DNA of 64,000 nt, from assembly GCF_016405965.1 (NCBI RefSeq), contig NZ_JAEFCD010000017.1, forward strand, positions 33,734 through 97,733, read 5' to 3'. Every line of letters starts with the position of its first letter. The stretch's first letter is position 1. Position numbers and translations under genes: made by a program. Under the pieces are notes generated by a model. The model was given only the letters and a program-made list of their open reading frames with translations. It was not told the origin of the DNA and did not search any database. This document shows positions 45,075 to 54,822 of this stretch, in pieces. Source of the stretch: Alteromonas sp. IB21. GTDB lineage: Bacteria; Pseudomonadota; Gammaproteobacteria; Enterobacterales; Alteromonadaceae.

Positions 45075-45671
45075 ATGAAAAACACACTTAAAACACTTAC
45101 TGGACTAGCTGCGGTTGCATCAATTAGTGCAATGGCTTCGTTTGGCGCAAACGCTCAATCTAACCAAATCGAAGCGAAAGACAGCGGTTTTTACGTAGGT
45201 GGTAATTACGGCTACCTACGAGTTGAAGGTGAAGATGACTTTGATGATGACAAAGACGTATGGCAAGGCCTAGTTGGTTACAAGTTTAATGAGTGGGTAG
45301 CGATTGAAGGTGGCTACATTGACTTTGGCGATTATGGTAATGATATTGCTGGCGCTGAAACTGACGGCTATACCGCGGCAATTAAAGGTATTTTACCGCT
45401 AACTGAACGCTTCTCACTTTACGCTAAGGCGGGTCAGCTATGGTCTGAAACCGAATATAACTTTGCTGGTATATCGCGAGATAACGACGATGAGAGCCTT
45501 TTCGTTGGCGCTGGTCTAAGCTATGCGATTACAAGTAATTTCCTAGTTAATGCTGAATACACTGTATACGATACAGAGTTGGACGCAGACGAAGCATTTG
45601 ATGACATCGACGATACCGATTTTGAAACCGATCTAAAACAAGCCAGCATTGGTGTTGAGTATCGCTTTTAA
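45075..45671 (+). CDS. OmpA-like eight-stranded outer-membrane protein
   Basis: A 198-residue protein with a signal peptide (MKNTLKTLTGLAAVASISAM, cleaved near ANA-QS). The mature part is a small beta barrel of the OmpA/OmpW-like type (GFYVGGNYGYLRVEGEDD, then WVAIEGGYIDFG and LYAKAGQLW) ending in VEYRF. ATG at 45075 is chosen because GAGGACGA lies just ahead and it exposes a proper signal peptide. Acidic residues in loops are numerous (near 138-180). It is followed by a strong terminator and is probably monocistronic. Confidence 0.85.
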   Translation: MKNTLKTLTGLAAVASISAMASFGANAQSNQIEAKDSGFYVGGNYGYLRVEGEDDFDDDKDVWQGLVGYKFNEWVAIEGGYIDFGDYGNDIAGAETDGYTAAIKGILPLTERFSLYAKAGQLWSETEYNFAGISRDNDDESLFVGAGLSYAITSNFLVNAEYTVYDTELDADEAFDDIDDTDFETDLKQASIGVEYRF

Positions 45672-45717
45672 TTGCTAGTTGACGCTATGTTAAATTATAG
45701 CCAGTTTTGAAGGGAAG

Positions 45718-45745
45718 GCCTTCGCCCAACGGCGAAGGCTTTTTC
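45718..45745 (+). terminator. Terminator of the OmpA-like gene
   Basis: GCCTTCGCC (45718-45726), loop CAAC, GGCGAAGGC (45731-45739), then TTTTT. Confidence 0.9.
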
Positions 45746-45766
45746 TAAGCTAGTACATCTAAGCAA

Positions 45767-47509
45767 CTAACCGTCAATGCGCTGAATCAGTTGCGCCAAC
45801 TCCTCAATTTTTGAAACCGTCGCCTTGACGAGATTATCAATTTCGTTTGAAGAGGACTGAGAGTTTCCTGCTAACGTTCTCACTTCATCCGCTACCACTG
45901 CGAAGCCTCTTCCCATTTCACCAGCTCTTGCTGCCTCAATCGCAGCATTCAACGCTAATAGATTCGTTTGTTCTGAAATCGAGTTGATTGTGCCGACAAT
46001 ATTGCTAATCGTTTGACTGGTGACAAGAAGTTCTTTCATCGCATCTTGAGTATCGTTAACCGCCTGTTTTCGCGTCGTAATATTGATAGCAAAAAACACA
46101 AAGCGAGTTATTTGCCCATTAAAGTTTTTAAGGGCGCTAATTCGAGCGTCGAATGCTAGGTAGCTTCCGTTTTTCTCAAGTTCAATAATTTTTGAAACGA
46201 AGCCAGAGGTCTCCAACGCTGATTTATCTTCAGCAGATAGTTTGTCCATCACTTCGTTTGCGAACTCTTTAGTACTAATCACATCTTTCAAATTATCGCG
46301 AAGTAGCTTGTTCGCCTCTATAACTTCACCATTTGGTTCCATTTCAAGGAGAACCAGCGCACTCCCAATTGCCTTGAGTTTATTGGTAAAGTCTAGCGCC
46401 ATTTGTTTTACGCGAGTGATGTCTGCCTGAACTGCGATAAAATTGACTAGGTTGCCATCTTTGAAGACAGGGTTTATTGAAAGTGAAGTCCAATAAGGCG
46501 TACCATCTTTTCGATAGTTGAGTACCTCATCATAAAAAGCTTCTCTGTTTTTTATTTTCTGTCGAATGACGCTTACTGTTCGTTGGTCTGTCTCTTCGCC
46601 TTGGAGGAAAGAGCCCGGTTTCTTACCTTTAACTTCGTCGAGTTGCCAGCCTGTGAGTCGATAAAATCCGTTGTTTACATATTCAATTAGGCCATCTGCG
46701 TCAGAAATGATGACGGCATTGTCGGTCTCGTTTGCGACGAGAGACAGCATGCGCTGTAACTCCCGCTGCTCAACTTCTTCAGTAACATCTTTTATAAACG
46801 CAGTATAAAGTGTTCTATCTGCCAGTCGAACTTTCGATAACGATAGCCTTCCCCATAAGCTTTTACCGTCTTTTCGCTCGACTTTTACTTCGCGACTTGT
46901 CCCTACTATTTTATCCTGACCGGTTTCCCGGTTCGCATTAACATAATTGTCGTGGTTTGCTTGTATTGCTTGAGGTACCAACATTTTTACATTGCACCCA
47001 ATCACCTCTTCTCTTCGATACCCCCAAAGCTTTTCCGCAGAAGCATTGAACAAGGTCACATTGTTGTTTTCATCGATACAAACCACCGCATCTAACGCTT
47101 GTTCAAGGGTTTGCTCAACAATCTCGCGGGCCTCTCTTTCCTCTGTAACATCACGAACAAACGCAGTGTAATGCTTTTTACCGCTGACAATAACCTGGGA
47201 CAGCGCAAGCTGCACCCAAACTCTCTCGCCGCTTTTAGTTTCTAGCTCTACTTCTCGTGAACTGCCAACTATTTTGTTTACGTTAGTCGCTCTATGGGTA
47301 TTTACATAGCTGTCATGATTAGCTTGGTGCTCTTGAGGGACGAGCATTCTGATATTTTTACCAAGCACCTCACTTGGCGCATAACCCCATAGGCGTTGGG
47401 CAGCATTGTTGTAAAACGTAATATTGTTTTTTTCATCTATCGTCACAACCGCAAGTATAGACTGGGAAAGTGCCTGTTCTGCCGCATTTTCACGTGAAAA
47501 GAAATTCAT
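45767..47509 (-). CDS. Cytoplasmic PAS-domain chemoreceptor-like protein
   Basis: A 580-residue protein with no membrane segment. Four PAS domains lie at about 12-125, 132-245, 255-368 and 375-480. A short methyl-accepting tip follows (about 495-580; [18 protein letters not shown], then [15 protein letters not shown]), about half of the usual chemoreceptor hairpin. PAS1 and PAS2 look like duplicates and keep FixL-type haem residues: His65 and His186 in HDSY/HDNY and Arg85 and Arg206 in VG-S/T-SRE. PAS3 resembles a LOV domain but has PGS where the flavin cysteine should be. Probably a soluble redox or gas sensor feeding CheA; this is inference. Confidence 0.85.
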   Translation of the reverse strand: MNFFSRENAAEQALSQSILAVVTIDEKNNITFYNNAAQRLWGYAPSEVLGKNIRMLVPQEHQANHDSYVNTHRATNVNKIVGSSREVELETKSGERVWVQLALSQVIVSGKKHYTAFVRDVTEEREAREIVEQTLEQALDAVVCIDENNNVTLFNASAEKLWGYRREEVIGCNVKMLVPQAIQANHDNYVNANRETGQDKIVGTSREVKVERKDGKSLWGRLSLSKVRLADRTLYTAFIKDVTEEVEQRELQRMLSLVANETDNAVIISDADGLIEYVNNGFYRLTGWQLDEVKGKKPGSFLQGEETDQRTVSVIRQKIKNREAFYDEVLNYRKDGTPYWTSLSINPVFKDGNLVNFIAVQADITRVKQMALDFTNKLKAIGSALVLLEMEPNGEVIEANKLLRDNLKDVISTKEFANEVMDKLSAEDKSALETSGFVSKIIELEKNGSYLAFDARISALKNFNGQITRFVFFAINITTRKQAVNDTQDAMKELLVTSQTISNIVGTINSISEQTNLLALNAAIEAARAGEMGRGFAVVADEVRTLAGNSQSSSNEIDNLVKATVSKIEELAQLIQRIDG

Positions 47510-47763
47510 TGCTTTGCCTTTAGTTCATCCAACAGCAAAGTATATAGTTGAGTTCCTTTGTTTTTTCCAGTAATGGAGACTAAAGCGGAAAAAACGTGAA
47601 AATATTACACATATCCCGCCTTCATTTTTTGAGTAAGTAACGAGATTAAAAATCTTAATATTAGATATCAGTAACTTACAAAATTCAGTGAGAAGTTTAT
47701 ATCAGGTACGAATTCTGCAATTTCATTCACTAATGAATAAAAGTGAAAAACAGGTATAAAAAC

Positions 47764-49980
47764 ATGCAATCAGGTAAGAGTGTATTTCAACCAGGCCAAA
47801 ACTGTTGGGTAAAAAGTAAAGCCCGCTTCTCGACGCCACTCATTGATTGCGGTAATTACTACAAAGCGTTACATAGCTCCATTGTAAAAGCCAAGCACAG
47901 TATATTTATTGTGGGATGGGACATTGACAGTCGAATTCGGTTGCTTAGAGGCGATGATGAAGCCAACAGTGAAGCCCCAAGCGTAATAAGCGACCTTTTG
48001 AAATGGAAAGCTGAGCAAAACCCTGAAATTAACATTTATCTACTGCGTTGGGATTCCTCTCTTGCCTTCTTCGCCCAGCGCGAGATGTGGGCAAAAGAAG
48101 TGTGGGAAGAAAAAACACCGGACAACGTGCAAACCGAGTTAGACGACACGATCCCGATGGGAGGCAGTCAGCACCAAAAAATTGTCGTTATCGACGATGA
48201 GCTAGTGTTTTCTGGTGGAATGGATGTTTCCACCAACCGCTGGGATACTCGTGACCACCCAGTGGTATCAGAGGAACGTAACGGACCTGACGGAGAGTAT
48301 GGTCCACTGCACGATGTTCAAATGGTATCAAGCGGCCCAGTCGTAGCTGACTTCGCAAAACTGGTAAGATGGAGATGGCAGCGCGTTGCAGAAAATACGC
48401 CTATCGACATTAGGGAAGATGCACTTATTGATGAAGACGCGCCTGTGCCTGAAACGTGGCCCGACAATTATCCGCCGCTCTTTGAAAACGTTGAGTGTGC
48501 GCTCGCAAGAACCATTCCCTTCATGGATGAGGTGGAACCGGCCCAAGAAGTTCGGCATATGTTGCTTGACCTGATAGGTGAAGCTGAATCTGTCATTTAC
48601 ATAGAAAATCAATTCACAACCAGGCAAGAAATTGCTGAAGCGTTAAATCGACAACTGAAATTAAAGCCTAACCTTTCGGTGATTATAGTAAGTTCTTATG
48701 AGCCTAAAGGTAAGTTTGAATGTGAAGCCTTCTGGGCGAGCCGAATTGAATTTAAAGCAATTTTAGAAAAGGGAGTTGATCCGAAACGCGTGAAGCTTAC
48801 CTACTCTTCTATCGAAGATATGCAGGGGCGTCGCGCTTACAAACGCATTCATTCAAAGGTTATGACGATAGATAATAAATACCTTGTTATTGGCTCTTCA
48901 AACATCAGTAACCGCTCAATGACGTTAGATACTGAAATTGACACAGTACTGTTTGGCAACAATAAGGAAAATCAAGCCTGTATAGAACAAGTAAGAAACG
49001 ACTTGCTCGCCGAGCACACGGGCAGAAATATTGAAGCAATGCCGGCGATATTTAATGAAGACTTGCCTGTTGAAGCATTGATGCATGGCCAAATAGCGCA
49101 CGGATATGTACTTACAGAAGTACGCGATGAGATTTTTACCGAGCTTTCTGGAACAAACATGTTCCGCGCGCTATCAGACCCCGAAGAGCCTCTAATTTCT
49201 GTTCCTACCTTTGACGGCGCTGCTCTACCGGCTCGCAACCCAAAACGTCGGAGCATCATGATCTTAATGGGTTTGGTGATCATAGCGGTTTTAGGCGGTT
49301 TAATGTTTTGGGCGAGCCAATCAATTCCATGGTTAAGTTCAGACAGTATCAATGCTTTCTTAGAAAAAAGCAGGGGCACCTACTTCGCCCTACCTACCGT
49401 TCTTTTGGTGTATGTTGTAGGCGGCATTTTATTTTTTCCCGTCACGGTCTTATCTCTTGCCGTAGCCGCAATTTTCGGACCTATTTGGGGGCCTATCTAC
49501 GGTATGATGGGCGCGCTCATGAGTTCAGCTATTATGTTTGGAATAGGCAAACTTTCTGGAAATGCTGGGCTTAAGAAGCTAGGCGGCCCCAAAGTAGCTG
49601 CGGTTGATGAGAAACTCAAGCGTAGCGGGATCGTGGGTGTGGCCGCTATCCGTATGCTGCCTATCGCACCTTTCAGTTTGGTTAATCTCGTAGCCGGCAT
49701 TTCATCTATTGGGATTTTTCAATTCTTAATAGGCACATTTTTAGGCATGTTTCCTCCTATGATTGCAAAAGGTCTCGTGGGAGATTCTATTGCACAAATA
49801 TGGCAGAACCCGTCTCCTAAGACCATCAGCTATTTAGTGGGCGGCATCGTACTGTGGGGTCTTATGATTTGGGGTTCACAAAAATTCGCCCGTTATTACC
49901 AGGCTCGTAAAGAGACTGGCAATGACGAAATCGATGAAGGTAGCAGAAGTAAAAGTGAGGCAGATAAATGTGCCGCATAA
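47764..49980 (+). CDS. Phospholipase D-family protein fused to a VTT (DedA-like) membrane domain
   Basis: 738 residues from the ATG at 47764, which follows CAGGT; an in-frame GTG at 47743 has no ribosome-binding site. Two PLD catalytic motifs are complete: HQKIVVIDD...GGMDVSTN near 147 and HSKVMTIDN...GSSNISNRS near 370. From about 500 a membrane segment and a VTT/SNARE-associated domain (FGPIWGPIYGMMGALMSSA, then AAIRMLPIAPFSLVNLVAG) follow. A role in phospholipid synthesis, transfer or remodelling is likely. The gene overlaps the next one by 13 bp; the pair of PLD-VTT and endonuclease/exonuclease/phosphatase genes suggests a common phospholipid or phosphodiester pathway. Confidence 0.87.
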   Translation: MQSGKSVFQPGQNCWVKSKARFSTPLIDCGNYYKALHSSIVKAKHSIFIVGWDIDSRIRLLRGDDEANSEAPSVISDLLKWKAEQNPEINIYLLRWDSSLAFFAQREMWAKEVWEEKTPDNVQTELDDTIPMGGSQHQKIVVIDDELVFSGGMDVSTNRWDTRDHPVVSEERNGPDGEYGPLHDVQMVSSGPVVADFAKLVRWRWQRVAENTPIDIREDALIDEDAPVPETWPDNYPPLFENVECALARTIPFMDEVEPAQEVRHMLLDLIGEAESVIYIENQFTTRQEIAEALNRQLKLKPNLSVIIVSSYEPKGKFECEAFWASRIEFKAILEKGVDPKRVKLTYSSIEDMQGRRAYKRIHSKVMTIDNKYLVIGSSNISNRSMTLDTEIDTVLFGNNKENQACIEQVRNDLLAEHTGRNIEAMPAIFNEDLPVEALMHGQIAHGYVLTEVRDEIFTELSGTNMFRALSDPEEPLISVPTFDGAALPARNPKRRSIMILMGLVIIAVLGGLMFWASQSIPWLSSDSINAFLEKSRGTYFALPTVLLVYVVGGILFFPVTVLSLAVAAIFGPIWGPIYGMMGALMSSAIMFGIGKLSGNAGLKKLGGPKVAAVDEKLKRSGIVGVAAIRMLPIAPFSLVNLVAGISSIGIFQFLIGTFLGMFPPMIAKGLVGDSIAQIWQNPSPKTISYLVGGIVLWGLMIWGSQKFARYYQARKETGNDEIDEGSRSKSEADKCAA

Positions 49981-50681
49981 TGACCTATAACATTCATAGC
50001 GGCGTTGGTAGAGACAAAAAGCATGATTACAAACGCATAGGGCAATTTCTAGCGAATAGTGGAGCAGACGTTGTGCTGCTGCAAGAAATGGATACCCGCT
50101 CGCCACATCGAGATACAGCAGAAGATGTGAAGAATATATGTGCTGAAAATACGTTTAAGCTTATTCCCTCACCGGCGATAAGGGAAGCAGACGGTTGGTA
50201 TGGCAATGCCATACTTACCCGTTTCGATGTTATTACTCATGATACCGTCGATGTGAGTCAAAGCGGAAGACAACCTAGAAATGTTCAAATTGTCGAGTTA
50301 GAAACCGAAAAAACGCCGCTGACCGTCGTTAATACGCACAAGGGGCTTAAAAAATTGGAGAGGCGCTCACAATTTTCGTTACTCCATGAGCATTTATCGT
50401 CCAGGCTAACGCAGCACAAGACACCTCTTCTTTTAGCTGGAGATTTTAATGAATGGCAGTTTTTTTCAAGAGCGTTTCATGCTTTAAACGAACTTCTCAA
50501 TCAACAAAAAGTGGGCGCTACATTTCCGAGTCACTTTCCCGTATTTTCTCTTGACCGTGTGTGGGTCTCTGAGGATATCAGGGTAAAAGCATGTCGAAAG
50601 TTGAAAAATGCAAAGACCCGCGTATTTTCCGATCACTTGCCAGTGCTTGTTGATATAGAGCTTCCTGAATACGTGGAGTAA
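49968..50681 (+). CDS. Endonuclease/exonuclease/phosphatase family protein
   Basis: A 237-residue protein of the EEP fold. Motifs are MTYNIHSG (about 5-12), LLQEMD (catalytic Glu near 43), AGDFNEW near 160 and FSDHLPVLVDIEL at the C-terminus (Asp-His). It could cleave a phosphodiester in a lipid head group or nucleic acid. The tight overlap with the PLD-VTT gene favours lipid. There is no signal peptide. Confidence 0.85.
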   Translation: MCRIMTYNIHSGVGRDKKHDYKRIGQFLANSGADVVLLQEMDTRSPHRDTAEDVKNICAENTFKLIPSPAIREADGWYGNAILTRFDVITHDTVDVSQSGRQPRNVQIVELETEKTPLTVVNTHKGLKKLERRSQFSLLHEHLSSRLTQHKTPLLLAGDFNEWQFFSRAFHALNELLNQQKVGATFPSHFPVFSLDRVWVSEDIRVKACRKLKNAKTRVFSDHLPVLVDIELPEYVE

Positions 50682-50720
50682 AACAGCGCTAGCACCTAGC
50701 TTGGAGACTATCGCCTCTCA

Positions 50721-51701
50721 TTAAGCTGTATGAGAAATAAACGATGACGTTGCAAATTCCAATGTTCCACTCCAATGGTTCAACGCATTTTCTAGTGCAA
50801 CCACCTTTCTAATAATGTCTACGATTCGCAGAAGGTCTCTCCCTGGTTTGGCTTTCTTATTCATAGCCGCGAGCACTGTACGGTGCATTTCAGGTTGGAC
50901 AATTTTCAGTGTCGATACAAGGCCAGACTCTCTTAGATGAAAGATAGCCGAAGTAGGTAAAATCATTACTCCTTCACCCTGCATAACTTGTCTGAGCCCG
51001 GTCATTAATTGCCCAGAGTAGGCTAAATCGTGTTTAAGGCTAACCCCGGTTGCCTTTTCATAATCGGCGATCAACTGTCCTAGCGCATCTTTATTGCCAG
51101 GAGATAAAAGCGGGAGTTCACTGATCTCCCAGAATTTAATCACCGACTTTTCTTTTAAATGAGTGTATTCAGAGTGGGCACCGGACGCTGAGAACACGAG
51201 ATGTAGTTCCTCTTGAATCAAAGGGGTAACGCTCATAAACTTCGGGTCAATAGCCTGCTGATAAGTAAGCGCAACATCGATTTGTTTTGACGATAACCAA
51301 TCATTGATCGCGTAAGAAGGACCGGTACTGATTTCTACCTTGAGATCGTTATGATGTTTCGCTATCTCGGTCAACAGCGGTAATGAAAGCACATTACCAA
51401 TGGAAGGGAGCATTCCTATTTTGATTTTTTTACCTTGCCCGGCGTGAAACCCTTCCATTACTGTTTTCACGTTTTCAATTTCGCCTAGTATTTTCTCTGC
51501 GTGTTTATAAAAAACTTCACCAGCAGGCGTCAAATTAACCCCAGCAAAGCTTCTTTCAAGTAATGTTGTTTTTACCTCCCGTTCTAAGCTCGCTAGTTGT
51601 TGACTTATCGCCGGCTGAGCGATATCTAGCGCTCTAGCGGCTCCAGCAATGCTTCCCTTTTGCACTGTAGTTATGAAATACCGCAGCTGTTTAGAATGCA
51701 C
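50721..51701 (-). CDS. LysR-family transcriptional regulator
   Basis: A 326-residue regulator with a typical N-terminal HTH (MHSKQLRYFITTVQKGSIAG, then LDIAQPAISQQLASLE) and an effector domain (about 90-300). The start is a GTG. It is divergent from the TonB receptor at 52111, and its closest functional partners are probably the receptor, the TauE permease and the aminotransferase. The inducer is unknown. The similarity to the nac/cynR/cbl-type subgroup (QLRYF) gives no clear substrate. Confidence 0.87.
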   Translation of the reverse strand: MHSKQLRYFITTVQKGSIAGAARALDIAQPAISQQLASLEREVKTTLLERSFAGVNLTPAGEVFYKHAEKILGEIENVKTVMEGFHAGQGKKIKIGMLPSIGNVLSLPLLTEIAKHHNDLKVEISTGPSYAINDWLSSKQIDVALTYQQAIDPKFMSVTPLIQEELHLVFSASGAHSEYTHLKEKSVIKFWEISELPLLSPGNKDALGQLIADYEKATGVSLKHDLAYSGQLMTGLRQVMQGEGVMILPTSAIFHLRESGLVSTLKIVQPEMHRTVLAAMNKKAKPGRDLLRIVDIIRKVVALENALNHWSGTLEFATSSFISHTA

Positions 51702-52110
51702 TGACTTCCCCTATGAGACAGACCTAAAGTTAAGCGATGAGCTATCGATGTGCTATTACAGTTGCAACGCAAGCTATATGCCATTCCAATAGGTTATATG
51801 CAGCAAAATTGTAAAATCGTGGGGAAAAATAAAAGCCAGCAAAAACTCATATAATTTAATACTTAAGTATGAAGCTTAGAAAAATGCGCGTTGCGCTTAT
51901 GATCAATACTTTTCTTATACCCCTGAATATTCTTCTTTCTTCCACCAGCGCCCAAGAGTTTTTAGCCTAGTAGCTGAACACGAGTGACACAATAAGAACA
52001 ACAAGATGCAATATGCATCAATGTGGTGCTCGTGCGTGCCTAAAAAGAGTGCAGATTAAAACAATCTTCATCCATAAATTAAGTAGCAATAAGCACGATT
52101 GGGAACGCTG
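51702..52110. promoter_or_regulatory. 409-bp divergent regulatory region of the LysR/TonB receptor locus
   Basis: A perfect TATAAT lies at 51850-51855 on the plus strand. No good -35 is found 17 bp upstream, as expected at an activator-dependent promoter. A 33-codon signal-peptide-like frame (51869-51970) follows. No further gene was seen. Confidence 0.4.
51869..51970 (+). CDS. Possible 33-residue secreted peptide or leader remnant
   Basis: ATG at 51869 to TAG at 51968-51970. The frame starts MKLRKMRVALMIN and has a basic start, a hydrophobic core and a cleavage-like STSAQ near its end, so almost only a signal peptide is encoded. It lies 14 bp after a TATAAT box, but no Shine-Dalgarno sequence is visible. 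It may be a remnant of an exported-protein gene, a leader peptide, or chance. Confidence 0.3.
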   Translation: MKLRKMRVALMINTFLIPLNILLSSTSAQEFLA

Positions 52111-54711
52111 ATGAAACAAAAGAAACTCCACACCGCAGTTCGTTACGCACTTACTGGAATAACCTTTTTTACCACGTCTATGCTTGTTCAAGCACAAGAA
52201 GTAGCGGAAGAAGCTACTGAGGCAAAAGATTTAGAGCGCATCGCCGTTGTTGGAGCGCGAGGGGCGCCACGTTCAGTTACAAGCTCGCCAGTGCCGGTTG
52301 ATGTATTAACCGCTGAAGATGTAGAAGCGGTTGCGTTTACCGACATGAATAATGTTTTGATGACATTAGTTCCCTCTTACTCAGTTGGCCGCCAACCTAT
52401 CTCTGACGGTGGAACATTTATTCGGCCTGCAACACTCCGCGGCATGCCTACCGATAAAACCTTAGTATTAGTTAATTCAAAGCGACGCCACAGAGCAGCG
52501 CTTGTTTCAATCGGAGGCTCAGGCACTCAGGGTCCAGATATCGCTACCATTCCCACAGCAGCAATTAATACGGTTGAAGTTCTTCGTGACGGTGCGGCTG
52601 CGCAATATGGTTCAGATGCAATCGCAGGCGTTATCAATTTTCAGCTAAAAGACAACACTGAGGGCGGTTCTTTTACTATTGACTACGGTACCTATTACGA
52701 GGGTGACGGAGATCAGATTACCGTTACGGGCAATAAGGGCTTTGCGCTAGGTGATGACGGTTTTCTCAGTATCTCAGCAGAGTACTCTGACAGCGACGCT
52801 ACGTTTAGAGGTGAGCAATACTGTGAACCTTGGTTCTGTGTAGATGAGCAATCTGAGCAATATATTGCTGATGCCACAGCCATGGCAAATAGCGTCCATG
52901 ATTCAGACGTAGTACAACCCTGGGGCCAGCCTAACACGAGCGGCAAACGCATATTTTTCAATTCCGGCTATACATTATCTGCAGAAGCTGAACTCTACGC
53001 CTTTGGTAACTATTCAGAAAGTGAAGGTGATGGATCGTTTTACTACCGCTATCCGGGCAACGGCACAATTGAAGACCTTCGCCTAGAAGACGGTTCAATT
53101 TGGAATCCAACAGAATTTTTCCCTGGAGGCTTCACGCCTCGCTTTTTTGGTGATGTTACCGACTACTCTTTCGTAGGTGGGATAAAAGGAATGTCTGGCG
53201 ACCTTACCTACGATATCAGCGGTCGTTATGGCAACAATGAAATCTCTTACACGCTAGCGAATACGATTAACCCTTCTCTGGGTAACGAATCACCAACGTC
53301 ATTTCAACCAGGCGACCTTACCAACGAAGAAACTCAAATCCAAGCAGACTTCACTTACGATATGAGTGAGTACGTACTAGCTTTTGGAGCAAGTTATCTA
53401 GATGAGTCTTATGAAATATCCGAAGGAGAAGAAGCCTCTTATTTCGCTGGACCTTACGCGACATCAGATCCCTATGGATTTTGTGATGGCAATATAGCAA
53501 CCGCCGCAGGACTTGCAGTTATAGCCACTGGCTCTACGTTAGATTGTTCTAACCCAGACGACGCAGTTTATACCGTGGTTGGCGTAGGTTCTAACGGTTT
53601 CCCAGGATACTCTCCTGATTATTCAGGTTCTTATGAACGTGATTCTTATGCTGTTTATACAGATATTTCAGGTGATATAACCGATGCGTTATTTGCACAG
53701 GCGGCGTTGCGCTATGAAGACTATTCAGACTTTGGTTCAGAAGTCGTATACAAAATTGCCGGTTTCTACCAACTCAATGATGATGTAGGTTTTAGGTCTT
53801 CATTTGGTACAGGCTTCAGAGCACCAACGCCAGGTCAGCAAGGTACGACTAACGTATCCACTCGCTTACCTAACGGTTTCCCAGTTGCGACTGGTTTGTT
53901 CCCAGCAGGTGGTGAGGTAGCACAGGCTCTGGGTGCGGAAGAACTCTCGCCTGAGAAGTCAACGAACTTCACTCTCGGTATGACGGCTAATTATGGCGAC
54001 TTAACCCTCACCGTAGACTACTACAATATCAAATTAGAGGACCGCCTCTACTCCGTTTCCACGCGTGACGTATCAACGACGGTTGTCACCGATCCAGATG
54101 CCAGCGGTTACAGTGCTTACCAAAACTACCTTGCGCTTGCCGGTGCAAATGTATCCGGCGCAGAGTCTATTGGTGGTGTTTTCTTCTTCCAAAACGCATT
54201 TGATACGGTAACAGAAGGTGTAGATGTTGTTGCAACATACAAGATGGAATCTAAATATGGTTCAACCATATTAACCGGCTCCATAAACTACAACAAAACC
54301 GAATTTGATTCGGACCCTAGTGAGTACCTCGACCCCGAAGATCAATTCGACTTTGAGAATGGTACGCCTGAAATGCGCGGGGTGTTCTCTGTCACTCACA
54401 GTTATGACGTATGGTCTGCAGTGGCTCGCCTAAGCTATTACGGCGAGTACGAAAACGCAGGAAGTGATAACGGCGAAAGTGTCAATGCTGAAAGCATTCA
54501 AACTTTTGGTGACGAATTCATGTTTGATATTGAAGGCTCTTATCTTATCAATGAGAACTTCACGTTATCAGTCGGTATCAGAAACCTGTTCGACAACTAT
54601 CCAGATTTGAGTACAAATGGTGACGCTTGCTGTGGCGAACTATACGACTCAGGCTCGATAGTTGATTGGCAAGGTGGGTACTACTACACCCGCCTAGCTG
54701 CCCGCTTTTAA
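52111..54711 (+). CDS. TonB-dependent outer-membrane receptor
   Basis: An 866-residue receptor from the ATG at 52111 (MKQKKLHTAVRYALTGI); an upstream TTG at 52099 is not needed. The signal peptide ends near VQA-QE. The plug domain spans about 50-170 with RPATLRGMPTDKTLVLVN and GSDAIAGVINFQL. The barrel runs to a C-terminal phenylalanine (TRLAARF). The RLPNG, VATGLFPAGG and LGAEELSPEKSTNFTLG segments are typical of the TonB receptor subclass in Alteromonas and related bacteria. It is followed by a terminator, then TauE. The ligand is not evident. Confidence 0.87.
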   Translation: MKQKKLHTAVRYALTGITFFTTSMLVQAQEVAEEATEAKDLERIAVVGARGAPRSVTSSPVPVDVLTAEDVEAVAFTDMNNVLMTLVPSYSVGRQPISDGGTFIRPATLRGMPTDKTLVLVNSKRRHRAALVSIGGSGTQGPDIATIPTAAINTVEVLRDGAAAQYGSDAIAGVINFQLKDNTEGGSFTIDYGTYYEGDGDQITVTGNKGFALGDDGFLSISAEYSDSDATFRGEQYCEPWFCVDEQSEQYIADATAMANSVHDSDVVQPWGQPNTSGKRIFFNSGYTLSAEAELYAFGNYSESEGDGSFYYRYPGNGTIEDLRLEDGSIWNPTEFFPGGFTPRFFGDVTDYSFVGGIKGMSGDLTYDISGRYGNNEISYTLANTINPSLGNESPTSFQPGDLTNEETQIQADFTYDMSEYVLAFGASYLDESYEISEGEEASYFAGPYATSDPYGFCDGNIATAAGLAVIATGSTLDCSNPDDAVYTVVGVGSNGFPGYSPDYSGSYERDSYAVYTDISGDITDALFAQAALRYEDYSDFGSEVVYKIAGFYQLNDDVGFRSSFGTGFRAPTPGQQGTTNVSTRLPNGFPVATGLFPAGGEVAQALGAEELSPEKSTNFTLGMTANYGDLTLTVDYYNIKLEDRLYSVSTRDVSTTVVTDPDASGYSAYQNYLALAGANVSGAESIGGVFFFQNAFDTVTEGVDVVATYKMESKYGSTILTGSINYNKTEFDSDPSEYLDPEDQFDFENGTPEMRGVFSVTHSYDVWSAVARLSYYGEYENAGSDNGESVNAESIQTFGDEFMFDIEGSYLINENFTLSVGIRNLFDNYPDLSTNGDACCGELYDSGSIVDWQGGYYYTRLAARF

Positions 54712-54720
54712 TGGGGTGCA

Positions 54721-54754
54721 GCAAACGCCGGCTCACGCCGGTGTTTGCGTTTTA
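54721..54754 (+). terminator. Terminator after the TonB receptor
   Basis: GCAAACGCCGG (54721-54731) pairs with CCGGTGTTTGC (54738-54748) with one G-T pair, followed by GTTTTA. Confidence 0.75.
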
Positions 54755-54822
54755 TATAAGTGTATATAAGTTAATTTTAAAAAAGGTCCTTCAATGTTTA
54801 AAGCTGTATTGTGTGGAGTAGA

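Noticed and set aside
46551..46650. LOV photoreceptor domain in the chemoreceptor
   Set aside because: The family motif needs a cysteine (NCRFLQ); here the segment is PGSFLQG, so flavin-cysteine photochemistry is not expected.
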